From JACRLW01 sp046349595 (GTDB lineage: Bacteria; Planctomycetota; UBA1135; UBA2386), in assembly GCA_046349595.1 (NCBI GenBank), contig JAXMCA010000002.1, forward strand, positions 1,984,001 through 2,048,000: a stretch of DNA of 64,000 bases. The letters are read 5' to 3'. A program made the translations under genes and the position numbers. The notes below the pieces were generated by a model that had not been told where the DNA came from, did not search any database, and saw only the letters and a list, made by a program, of their open reading frames with translations. This document shows positions 27,711 through 35,556 of the stretch, one piece after another. Position 1 is the first letter of the stretch. Each line of letters starts with the position of its first letter.

Positions 27711-29251
27711 AGTCGGGCGTCGTTGATCGCGTAGACCGTGCCGTCGTTGCCGATGATCGTCGGCGTGTAGGCCTCGCCGATCCCGCTGGTGAGCGTGACC
27801 ACCTGCGACAGCGTGTTGGTGGCGAAGTCCCAGCGGTAGACCTTGCCGTCCTCGTTGTTGACGATCGCCGAGTGCCGCGCGACGTCGATCGCCGCGGTGT
27901 TGATGCACCACTCGCGCACGCCGCCGGGAAAGTTCTGGTCGGGCGTCGGGCCGAGCACCGTGATCACCTCGTTCATCACCGTGCGGCCCGAGATCGGGTC
28001 GGTCATCGAGACGTTGGGGTCGAGGACCGCCACCTTGTTGAGACCGGTGCCGCTGCCGATGCCGCCGTAGTTGTTGTACTTGGTCAGCACGAGGTAGCTC
28101 GACGTGCCGGTGTAGCTCGGGCAGGCGGACGCCGGCACGATCGACGCCGTGTCGTCCCAGCCGAAGGCGCCGGGCAGCTTGGTCTGCGACAGCGCGCCGT
28201 CGAAGTGGAGCATCCAGCCGCGCAGGTTGTTCGAGCCGAAGGGATTCTCCAGCACGCCGAAGAACACGTCGCCGTCGGGGCCGACGCAGGGGGTGGCGGT
28301 GCCGTCATCCGGCAGGAGTGCGTCGCGGGTCGCGCTGCCGACGTCGCGCAGGCGCACGCGGGCCTGCATCTGCAGCGTGTGGCTGTCGAGTTTCAGCAGG
28401 TAGCCGGTGCCGAAGCCCGAGGTCGCGATGTCGTTGACCGCGACATAGATCGAGCCGCCGTCGCGGCTCAGCGCCGGAGCGCAGTTGTAGACCACCTTCT
28501 GGATGCCGGCGTCGTTGGACGCCGTCGCGGCGCTGACCCAGATCGCGCTGTCGTCGGGAGCGATGCGGGCGATGCCGCTCTGCAGCGGGACCGGCGTGCC
28601 ACCCGTGACGATGAAGCCGAAGTAGACGTTGCCGTCGGCGTCCGAGGTGATCGGCGTGTCGATGATCACGTTGCTGTCGTACGGCGACGGATTCGCGTTG
28701 TAGTTGGTGATGCCGTAGAAGGCGACGCGCCGCACCGCGCCGGCCGCGGACTCGGGATTCGACTTGATCAGCACCGTGCCACCGGAAGCGGGCACGACCA
28801 GCGAGCCGCGCGGCGTCAGCGTGCTGCCGCAGCTCGGCGTCCAGTTGTGCGGTGCGAGCTGGTAGTCGGTGGGCAGCATCCAGGCGAGCGAGCCGTCGAA
28901 GCTGCGGTGACCCTCGATGCGGAAGCCGCCGCTCGCACCCGTCTTCACGGTGACCAGCACCATGCCGTTCGGCGTGATCAGCGGCGAGCCGTAGTGGATC
29001 AGCAGGTTGGGGCCGCTGTACTGCGGGTTGAGATCGACGGGCGTCGACCAGCGGATCCGTTGCAGGTTCTGCGTCGGCGTGTTCCAGGTGGCCGAGTGCG
29101 AAGGATCACGGCCGTATCCTGGCCAGCCCTCGATGCCGGGACCGGCGGGCTTCGGTGTCGTGGCGACGGGAACGACGATCTGCGCGCCCGCGAAGGATGC
29201 GAGCAGCAAGGACGACAGCAAGGTCGACGTGGAGATGGGATTGAAGCGCAT
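27692..29251 (-). CDS. Secreted PQQ-like beta-propeller protein
   Basis: A 519-residue protein with a signal peptide (ISTSTLLSSLLLASFAGAQ). Recurrent propeller strands follow, such as GSPLITPNGMVLVTVKTG, DSNVIIDTPITSDADGNVYFGF, DGTATPCVGPDGDVFFGVL and YTPTIIGNDGTVYAINDARLYAVG. This is the PQQ-dehydrogenase-like or WD-type repeat fold without recognisable PQQ or calcium ligands, so it is more likely a binding or scaffold protein. It begins 32 bases after the di-haem cytochrome gene and is probably co-expressed with it. Confidence 0.78.
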   Translation of the reverse strand: MRFNPISTSTLLSSLLLASFAGAQIVVPVATTPKPAGPGIEGWPGYGRDPSHSATWNTPTQNLQRIRWSTPVDLNPQYSGPNLLIHYGSPLITPNGMVLVTVKTGASGGFRIEGHRSFDGSLAWMLPTDYQLAPHNWTPSCGSTLTPRGSLVVPASGGTVLIKSNPESAAGAVRRVAFYGITNYNANPSPYDSNVIIDTPITSDADGNVYFGFIVTGGTPVPLQSGIARIAPDDSAIWVSAATASNDAGIQKVVYNCAPALSRDGGSIYVAVNDIATSGFGTGYLLKLDSHTLQMQARVRLRDVGSATRDALLPDDGTATPCVGPDGDVFFGVLENPFGSNNLRGWMLHFDGALSQTKLPGAFGWDDTASIVPASACPSYTGTSSYLVLTKYNNYGGIGSGTGLNKVAVLDPNVSMTDPISGRTVMNEVITVLGPTPDQNFPGGVREWCINTAAIDVARHSAIVNNEDGKVYRWDFATNTLSQVVTLTSGIGEAYTPTIIGNDGTVYAINDARLYAVGL

Positions 29252-29283
29252 GGTCGAGTGCTGGCTTGGGACGAAGAGCAGGG

Positions 29284-30915
29284 TCAGAGCAGGGTGAAGG
29301 CGATGGCGTCCGAGCTGCACAACCAGGGTGCGCCGCGCGGATCGGCGGCGAACCACTGGGCGTACAGCGTGAGGCCGGAGAGTCCGGTTGCGGTCGGCAG
29401 GGGCAGCCGTGCGGTGACGGTGCCGTCGGCGGCGACCGGTGAGGTCGGCTCGTGCACGATCAGCGAAGCCGTGAAACCGAGGTAGACGTCGAGCCCGGCC
29501 CACCGCGTCGGATTCGGTGAGGCCGCGGTGTCGAAGCACAGCGCGATGCGCGAGCCCGGCGGCGCGGCTTCCGCGGCGATCGCGAAGCGCGGGTTGCCCG
29601 GCCATGCCGCCGCGAGCACGGCGGCGCGTGGGGTGGCGAAACCCGTTGCGGCGGTGCCGGAACCGAAGCTGCGATTCGCGGCGCTCGCTTCGCTCCACAG
29701 GCGGGGGCGGTCGAAGGGCGGCAGTTCCTGGGCGACGCGTGGATCGGTGAGCGCGTGGAGGAATCGTTCGAGGTTGAAGCGGTCGGCAAGACCGATGCGC
29801 GCGATCAGCGCCTCGACCTCGGGATCGCGGTTCTCGGTGAAGTCTCCGCCGCGCGAGTAGAAGTCGATGACGTCGAAGAGCGTTGCCATGCCGCCGTTGT
29901 GGAAGTACGGAGCACGCAGCGCGACGTTGCGCAGGCCCGGTACCCGGAAACGCCCGCGATCGTTCGGATCGTGGGTCACCGCGGCGCGGCCTTCGTCCTC
30001 CGCGGGCGGGCGCACGCCGACGTTGCGGTAGTCGTCGAGCACGGGGCCGGTGACCAGCACCTGCGGCAGCACGTCGGTGTGACAGATCGAGCAGAAGTTG
30101 AGGAAGGCGGTGAGTCCCGCGCGCTCGCTGACGCCGAGGCTGCCCTGACCGGCGAGGAACAGGTCGAAGGGCGACTGATCGCTGATCAGCGTGCGCTCGT
30201 AGGCGGCGAGCGCGAAGGCGATGCGAGTCGGTGTGACTCCGGGTGAACCGAAGGCGCGCGCGAACAGTCCGGCGTAGGTCTGACCCGCGACGAACTGTGC
30301 CAGAGACGGCGGCAGGTTCGAGGCGAGGGCGAGCGGCGTGCGGCCTGCGATGTCCTGCGCGACCTCGCTCCAACTCCGTCCGATGTGGCTCATCTCCACC
30401 GCGTCCACCGGCGGACGCAGGGCCTGGTTCTCGAGCGCGGCATCCGCGGGGAGCACGGTCGCGCCGGTCAGCGGATCGCGCAGAACGTCGTCGATGCGGC
30501 CGTCGCGGAACAGCGCGCGTGCATAGGCGGCGTTGATCACGCTCGGCGCGCGTCGACGCGTGACCTGTTCGCGCAGGCCGAAGTCGGGGCTGCGGACGGC
30601 GAGACCCGCGGCATCCTGACGCACCACGCCGGGCGAGCCGTGCACGTCGTCGTCGGTGCCGGTCACGCCGTCGGGACCCGGATGGCGCGCGTTCAGCGCG
30701 CGCGGATCGGCGCCGCCCGACGCGAAGCGATGGCAGGTGCCGCAGGCGACCGTGCGCGTCGCCGAGAGCTGCTCGTCCCAGAACAACGCCTTGCCGAGCA
30801 GTTCCTCGTCCGCCGTCGCGACATGGCCTGCCGGCGACTGCGGAGGCGGCAGGATCGACTGCGCGACCGCGGCCGACGCGAACGCGACGGACAGGGCGAG
30901 GGAGAGGCGGAGCAT
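29284..30915 (-). CDS. Di-haem cytochrome c peroxidase-family protein with C-terminal extension
   Basis: About 543 residues from the ATG at 30915; a GTG at 30936 would add seven residues before the signal peptide (LSLALSVAFASAAVAQ). Two covalent haem motifs are present: C58-GT-C61-H62 and C275-SI-C278-H279. The family segments FWDEQLSATRTVACGTCHRF, RRAPSVINAAYA and FRVPGLRNVALRAPYFHNGG are clear. Such periplasmic enzymes reduce peroxide or oxidise protein or tryptophan partners. The last ~120 residues are a beta-rich extension (GLTLYAQWFAADPRG, ending in AIAFTLL) shared with other secreted proteins in this window. It is followed by a propeller gene 32 bases on. Confidence 0.88.
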   Translation of the reverse strand: MLRLSLALSVAFASAAVAQSILPPPQSPAGHVATADEELLGKALFWDEQLSATRTVACGTCHRFASGGADPRALNARHPGPDGVTGTDDDVHGSPGVVRQDAAGLAVRSPDFGLREQVTRRRAPSVINAAYARALFRDGRIDDVLRDPLTGATVLPADAALENQALRPPVDAVEMSHIGRSWSEVAQDIAGRTPLALASNLPPSLAQFVAGQTYAGLFARAFGSPGVTPTRIAFALAAYERTLISDQSPFDLFLAGQGSLGVSERAGLTAFLNFCSICHTDVLPQVLVTGPVLDDYRNVGVRPPAEDEGRAAVTHDPNDRGRFRVPGLRNVALRAPYFHNGGMATLFDVIDFYSRGGDFTENRDPEVEALIARIGLADRFNLERFLHALTDPRVAQELPPFDRPRLWSEASAANRSFGSGTAATGFATPRAAVLAAAWPGNPRFAIAAEAAPPGSRIALCFDTAASPNPTRWAGLDVYLGFTASLIVHEPTSPVAADGTVTARLPLPTATGLSGLTLYAQWFAADPRGAPWLCSSDAIAFTLL

Positions 30916-30960
30916 GAGGGACGCGTGGTTCGGCACCGCGTGCCGCGCGAGGGCCGGCAG

Positions 30961-30991
30961 AGAGTAGCGTCGGATCTCGACCTTGGGTCAA
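30961..30991 (-). promoter_or_regulatory. Possible promoter of the cytochrome-propeller operon
   Basis: On the minus strand TTGACC (30986-30991), 19 bases, TACTCT (30961-30966), ahead of the cytochrome gene. The same TACTCT hexamer is the proposed -10 of boxC. The remaining 94 bases up to the DMT-exporter stop show nothing else. Confidence 0.35.
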
Positions 30992-31085
30992 CGCAGTCCC
31001 GATGCGCTCCGCGCGCTTGCGTTCCACCGCAGGCATCGGCGCGAGCACTGCGGTCGAGTTCAGATCGCGGCCGGGGTCTCCGGCG

Positions 31086-32018
31086 TCATGGATCGTCTCG
31101 CGTCGCGGGGACCGGCAGCGGCGTCGGTGGTGGGGCGCGTCGACCGCGGGCCAGCGCGACGGCGCATGCGCCGACGATCACCATGCCGAGCATGCTCGTC
31201 CTGCTCGGCTGTGTGCCGAGCAGGATCAGTCCGAACAGCATGCCGAACACCGGTCCGGTCATCGTCGCCGCGGTTCCGCGCGCGGCGTCGACGCGTGCCA
31301 GTCCGCGTGTCAGCGTGACCTGCCCGAACAGCGCGGTCGCCGCGATTCCGAGGTGTGCGAACACGTCGACCATGTCGCGGGGCAGCGAATCGGCGCCGCC
31401 CTGGATCGCGCCGATCAGGGCGCCCGGCACGGTCACCAGGGGGAACCACACCATGATGGTGAGCGGGTGCTCCGTCGCCGACAGCTTGCGGATCGCGATG
31501 TAGGCGAGACCCGAGCACATCGCTCCGACCAACGCGATCGCGGCCGCACCGTGCAGGTCACCGCTCGGTCCCACGACCAGCGCGACACCGCCCAGCGCCA
31601 CCAGGACGATCACCCAGTGGCCGCGCGAAGTGCGCTCCTTCAACACGAGCGGTGCGAGCAGGGCGACGAAGATCGGGTGCGAGTACTGCAGCAGCACCGC
31701 GTCGCCGAGCGGCAGATGCTGCACCGACCAGAAGTAGCAGGACAGGGCCGCGTAGCCGAGAAGGCCGCGCACCACGAGCATGCCCCGTTGCGCGCCGACG
31801 ATGGGCACGCCACGGCGGCGGGCGATGATCCACAACACGGTGGACATCAGGACGCCACGCGACAGCACCACCGCCTGGGTCGGCGTGTGGTGGAGCCAGC
31901 GCCTTGCGATCGCCGCCATCAGCGCGAACCACAGCGCGGAGGCGATCATCAGCATCACGCCGTGCCGGTCCTGTCCGGTGGGACGGTGCAGAGCGGCACG
32001 GGCGGCGGAGTCGCGCAT
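31086..32018 (-). CDS. EamA/DMT-family transporter
   Basis: A 310-residue membrane protein with about ten predicted transmembrane helices in two EamA repeats. Repeat one is MLMIASALWFALMAAIARR to VLLQYSHPIFVALLAPLVLKE; repeat two is AAIALVGAMCSGLAYIAIRK to GPVFGMLFGLILLG. The two signatures with Pro after a hydrophobic helix (SHPIFVALL, TGPVFGML) are typical. Such proteins export or import metabolites; the substrate is unknown. It is divergent from the methyltransferase gene with 82 bases between starts. Confidence 0.88.
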   Translation of the reverse strand: MRDSAARAALHRPTGQDRHGVMLMIASALWFALMAAIARRWLHHTPTQAVVLSRGVLMSTVLWIIARRRGVPIVGAQRGMLVVRGLLGYAALSCYFWSVQHLPLGDAVLLQYSHPIFVALLAPLVLKERTSRGHWVIVLVALGGVALVVGPSGDLHGAAAIALVGAMCSGLAYIAIRKLSATEHPLTIMVWFPLVTVPGALIGAIQGGADSLPRDMVDVFAHLGIAATALFGQVTLTRGLARVDAARGTAATMTGPVFGMLFGLILLGTQPSRTSMLGMVIVGACAVALARGRRAPPPTPLPVPATRDDP

Positions 32019-32100
32019 CGAAGGGCCGCGGAGCGTAGCGCGGTCCGTCCTGCAGATCGCGTGGTTGCGCAGGTGCCTCGCGGCGGCGACAACCTCGCCG

Positions 32101-33288
32101 GTGGAACGCGTCTACTTCGCCGCCTGCACGCTCGGTCTCGAGGAGGTCCTCGCGGCGGAACTCCGTGATCTCGGCGCCGATCCCGTGGAGGCCGGCCGCG
32201 GCGGCGTGCGCTTCGCCGGCGACGCTCGCCTCGCGATGAAGGCCTGCCTGTGGCTGCGCTCCGCCATCCGCGTGCAGGAGGAGATCGCGCAGGAGGAGGT
32301 GCACGACGAGCGGCAGCTCTACGACCTGGTCCGCGGCATCGAGTGGGAGCAGTTCATCGGCTGCGACGACACGCTGGCGGTCGATGCTTCGCTCCGCGAC
32401 AGCTTCCTCACGCACTCGCAGTTCGCGTCGCGGCTCGTCAAGGACGCCGTCGTCGACCGCTTCCGCGATCGCGAAGGACGGCGTCCGGACGTCGACCCCG
32501 ACGACCCCGCGTTGCCGCTGCGCCTCCACCTCGCCCGCGACGTGGCGACGATCTATGCCGACCTCTCCGGTGAGAGTCTTCACAAGCGCGGCTACCGCGA
32601 CGTGCAGGTGAAGAGCCCGCTCAACGAGGCGATCGCGGCCGGTCTCCTGCTCGCGAGCGACTGGGATCGTCGCTCGTCGGTGTGCGATCCGATGTGCGGT
32701 TCGGCGACGATCCTGATCGAGGCGGCGTGGATCACCGGTGATCGCGCACCGGGGTTGTCGCGACGCTTCGCCTTCGAGCGCTGGCAGGATCTCGACCGCT
32801 CGGCGTGGCAGGAGTTGCGCGAGGAGGCGCGTCTGCGTGCGGAACGCGGTCGAGCGGCGATGCCCGTCTTCCTGGGCGCCGATCGGCACCCCGGTGCGGT
32901 CTCGATCGCACGGCGATCCACACGCGCGGCCGGTGTCGCCAAGGAGGTGCAGGTCGCGGAGTGCGACATCACGCGCTTCACCCCGTCGCGTCCGCCGACC
33001 TTCGTGATGACCAATCCGCCGTACGGCGAACGCATCGGCGAGGGCGACGATCTCGAGCGGAGCTGGCGCGCGCTCGGCGACTTCCTGAGGCGTTGGCCGG
33101 GACTCGTCGCATGGGTGCTGTCGGGCAATCCGGAGACCACGCGTTTCATGAAGCTCGCGACCAGCCGCAAGCTGCCGGTGCGCAACGGGCCGATCGATTG
33201 TCGACTGCTGCGCTACGAGATCGATCCTCTCGACGCCGACAGCACCGTGGCGCGGAAGAAGTTGCCCGGGCGCGAAGACGGAGAATGA
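32101..33288 (+). CDS. THUMP-domain RNA N2-guanine methyltransferase, RlmL-like
   Basis: A 395-residue enzyme. An N-terminal FLD/THUMP region (residues 1-155) opens with the typical FAACTLGLEEVLAAEL. A SAM-dependent methyltransferase domain follows (SLHKRGYRDVQVKSPLNE, DPMCGSATILIEAA, GADRHPGAVSIARR), with the catalytic motif TNPPYGERIG. The family methylates N2 of a guanine in 23S rRNA (RlmL N-terminal domain, m2G2445) or in tRNA; RlmL assignment is by similarity. It lacks the second RlmK methyltransferase domain of the E. coli fusion. GTG is the only sensible start. The MATE gene converges one base downstream. Confidence 0.88.
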   Translation: MERVYFAACTLGLEEVLAAELRDLGADPVEAGRGGVRFAGDARLAMKACLWLRSAIRVQEEIAQEEVHDERQLYDLVRGIEWEQFIGCDDTLAVDASLRDSFLTHSQFASRLVKDAVVDRFRDREGRRPDVDPDDPALPLRLHLARDVATIYADLSGESLHKRGYRDVQVKSPLNEAIAAGLLLASDWDRRSSVCDPMCGSATILIEAAWITGDRAPGLSRRFAFERWQDLDRSAWQELREEARLRAERGRAAMPVFLGADRHPGAVSIARRSTRAAGVAKEVQVAECDITRFTPSRPPTFVMTNPPYGERIGEGDDLERSWRALGDFLRRWPGLVAWVLSGNPETTRFMKLATSRKLPVRNGPIDCRLLRYEIDPLDADSTVARKKLPGREDGE

Positions 33289-33289
33289 G

Positions 33290-34654
33290 TCACGTTGCCG
33301 TCGCGCGGCGCAGCAGGACGTGCACGCGCCAGGACAGCAGTGCGGCCACCGATGCGAGACCGGCGACCAGTCCCCACCAGAAGCCGACGGCGCCAGCGCC
33401 CCCCGGGAAGGCCAGGAGCAACGCGAGCGGGATGCCGATGATCCAGAAGCCGACGATGTTGGCGAGGAAGGGTGTACGCGTGTCGCCGAGGCCGCGCAGC
33501 ACGCCGATGCAGACCACCTGGATGCCGTCGAAGACCTGGAACACGGCGGCCACCACGACCAATTGCGCGGCGAGCGGGATGATCCGCTCGACGTCGGTGA
33601 ACAGCGCGACCAGGGCGTGCGGGGCCGCGAAGAAGACCAGCGCGCAGGCGCCCATCACCGCGGCGCCGGCGAGGAGGCCGGTGCGCGACGCCCTGCGCAC
33701 CGCCTCGTGATCGAGCGCGCCGCGCGCGAATCCGACGCGTGCAGCAGTCGCCATCGAGATCGACAGCGGCAGCATGAACGACGCGGTGATCAGGATCATC
33801 GCGATCTTGTGCGCGGCCATCGCGTCCTCGCCGAGCCAGCCGAGGAACACCGTGGAACCCGAGAACGCGCCGTACTCGAGCAGGAACTGCAGGCCGAGCG
33901 GGGCGCCGAGTCGGAACAGGCGCAGCAGTTCGGCTGCACGCAGGTGTGCGCGATCGAGCGGTCGGAGCATCGGACCGAGCAGGGGCCACGACCCGACCAG
34001 GAGCATGCCGAGCATCGCGAAACGGCCGATGACCGAGGCCAGGGCGGCTCCGCGTACACCCATCTCCGGCGCGCCGAGGTTGCCGAAGATCAGGATCCAG
34101 TTGCCGATCGCGTTGACGACGTTGGTCAGCAGCACCGCCACGACGATCGGGCGGATGCTCCGATACGCCTGGAGCGCCTGACGCGCGGCGACGAACAGCA
34201 GCATCGGCAGCAGTCCCGGCAGCGACCACAGCGCGTAGTCGATGGCGCGCGGTAGCACGCTCTCCGGCTGGTCGAGCAGACGGAAGAACGGACCGGCGAA
34301 GGCGGTCAGCGCCATCAACGGCAGCGCCGTGATCAGGGCGAGTGCGAATCCCGTCTGCACGTCGCGGCGCACCCTCGCGTGATCGCCGGCTCCGAGACCC
34401 TGCGACACGACCGCGTCGAGCACCGACAGCATGCCGGAGCCGAACATGTACATGCTCCACACGAACATGTTGCCGAGCGCGACGCCGGCGAGATCGGCGG
34501 CGGTGAGTCGACCGACCATCGCGGTGTCGACGACGCTCAACCCGAGTTGGCCGAGCTGCACCAGCAGGATCGGTCCGCACAGCGAGGCGAGCGCTCGCCA
34601 TTCGCCCACCGGTTGCGCACCGCGGGGCGAGGAGGTCGCGGGCGAGGTGGTCAC
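33290..34654 (-). CDS. MATE-family multidrug/cation antiporter
   Basis: A 454-residue protein with twelve hydrophobic segments in two MATE halves. The opening ILLVQLGQLGLSVVDTAMVG and LGNMFVWSMYMFGSGMLSVLDAVVSQ is typical of NorM-type exporters, as are the central LGLQFLLEYGAFSGSTVFLG and QVFDGIQVVCIGVLRGLGDT. It exports cationic compounds in exchange for Na+ or H+. The GTG start overlaps the OsmC stop by 4 bases, so it is translated from the same message as the peroxiredoxin. Confidence 0.92.
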   Translation of the reverse strand: MTTSPATSSPRGAQPVGEWRALASLCGPILLVQLGQLGLSVVDTAMVGRLTAADLAGVALGNMFVWSMYMFGSGMLSVLDAVVSQGLGAGDHARVRRDVQTGFALALITALPLMALTAFAGPFFRLLDQPESVLPRAIDYALWSLPGLLPMLLFVAARQALQAYRSIRPIVVAVLLTNVVNAIGNWILIFGNLGAPEMGVRGAALASVIGRFAMLGMLLVGSWPLLGPMLRPLDRAHLRAAELLRLFRLGAPLGLQFLLEYGAFSGSTVFLGWLGEDAMAAHKIAMILITASFMLPLSISMATAARVGFARGALDHEAVRRASRTGLLAGAAVMGACALVFFAAPHALVALFTDVERIIPLAAQLVVVAAVFQVFDGIQVVCIGVLRGLGDTRTPFLANIVGFWIIGIPLALLLAFPGGAGAVGFWWGLVAGLASVAALLSWRVHVLLRRATAT

Positions 34655-35067
34655 ACCTCGGCGGTGTAGACGAACGTGATCGGCATGTCGATGTCGGAGC
34701 GCAGGCTCTGCTTGACCGGGCAGAGGTGCGCGGCGCGTTCGATGCGCTTCTTATGCTCGTCGTCGAGACGTGTCGGGATGGTCAGCGTCATCGGCAGGCG
34801 TGCGATGCGCCGGTGCGGGTCCGCGACCATGTGCTTCTCGACGCTGGCGGTCATCCCGCGCAGGTCGATGCCGTCGCGCCGAGCGAGGATGCCGAGGATG
34901 GTCATCACGCAGGTGGCGAGTCCGGTCGCGACCAGATCGGTCGGCGAGAAGGACTGGCCGAGCCCCTGGTTGTCGGCCGGGGCGTCGGTCGGGAAGCTCG
35001 CTCCGGACGGGCCGTGGCTCGTGACACAGCGGAGATCGCCTTCGTAGCGGGCGGTGATGGTGACCAT
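34651..35067 (-). CDS. OsmC/Ohr-family peroxiredoxin
   Basis: A 138-residue thiol peroxidase-family protein with the two conserved cysteines C53 (LATCVMTIL) and C116 (AHLCPVKQSL). The SFSPTDLVATGLATC helix is diagnostic of the OsmC branch. Such dimeric proteins reduce organic hydroperoxides using lipoyl or thiol reductants. It overlaps the downstream MATE gene by 4 bases. TATCGT lies exactly six bases before the ATG, indicating a leaderless mRNA. Confidence 0.9.
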   Translation of the reverse strand: MVTITARYEGDLRCVTSHGPSGASFPTDAPADNQGLGQSFSPTDLVATGLATCVMTILGILARRDGIDLRGMTASVEKHMVADPHRRIARLPMTLTIPTRLDDEHKKRIERAAHLCPVKQSLRSDIDMPITFVYTAEV

Positions 35068-35079
35068 GCGCGGACGATA
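35068..35079 (-). promoter_or_regulatory. -10 box for leaderless OsmC mRNA
   Basis: TATCGT (minus strand, 35074-35079) followed by six bases and ATG, the same arrangement as at boxR and the duplicated repeat protein. Confidence 0.4.
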
Positions 35080-35130
35080 GCGGGCGCGGTTGTCGCGCTC
35101 CCCTCCGCACCGTTGAATGCTCCGCCGCCG

Positions 35131-35556
35131 ATGTCCGTGCCGGAACCGCAACTCCCCTTCGAGGACGATCCCGAGTTCCCGTCCGGGCCATGGACCGGCT
35201 ACTGGCTCGAGGGCGGCGTGCGTTTCCGTCAGGATCTCGCCCTGAGCTTCCGCTGCGGTGTTCTCGAGGGCGAAGGCATCGACACGGTCGGCCGCTTCAA
35301 GATCGACGGCAGCTACGACGTCGAGACGCGCGAGGTCTCCTGGAACAAGGCCTACTTCGGCGCCTACTCGGTCGCCTACCGCGGCTTCCGCGAGACCAGC
35401 GGCATCTGGGGCGTGTGGGAGTCGCAGACCCACCGCGGCGGCTTCCACGTCTGGCCGCGTCCCGACAAGGGCCGCGGTGTTCCACCGCGCGAGGAACGAT
35501 TCGAGGACGAGAGCGAAGCGGTCGGCGCGATCGAGCCGGGGATCATCTACGGGTGA
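35131..35556 (+). CDS. Small conserved-looking protein of unknown function
   Basis: A 141-residue soluble protein, acidic at both ends and rich in aromatic residues in a beta-rich middle (GPWTGYWLEGG, VGRFKIDGSYD, SVAYRGFRETSGIWGVWES, HVWPRPDKG). Regular strand spacing suggests a small beta-barrel, possibly lipocalin-like. No catalytic residues were identified. It overlaps the convergent caspase gene by 14 bases at the 3' ends and is divergent from OsmC. Confidence 0.65.
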   Translation: MSVPEPQLPFEDDPEFPSGPWTGYWLEGGVRFRQDLALSFRCGVLEGEGIDTVGRFKIDGSYDVETREVSWNKAYFGAYSVAYRGFRETSGIWGVWESQTHRGGFHVWPRPDKGRGVPPREERFEDESEAVGAIEPGIIYG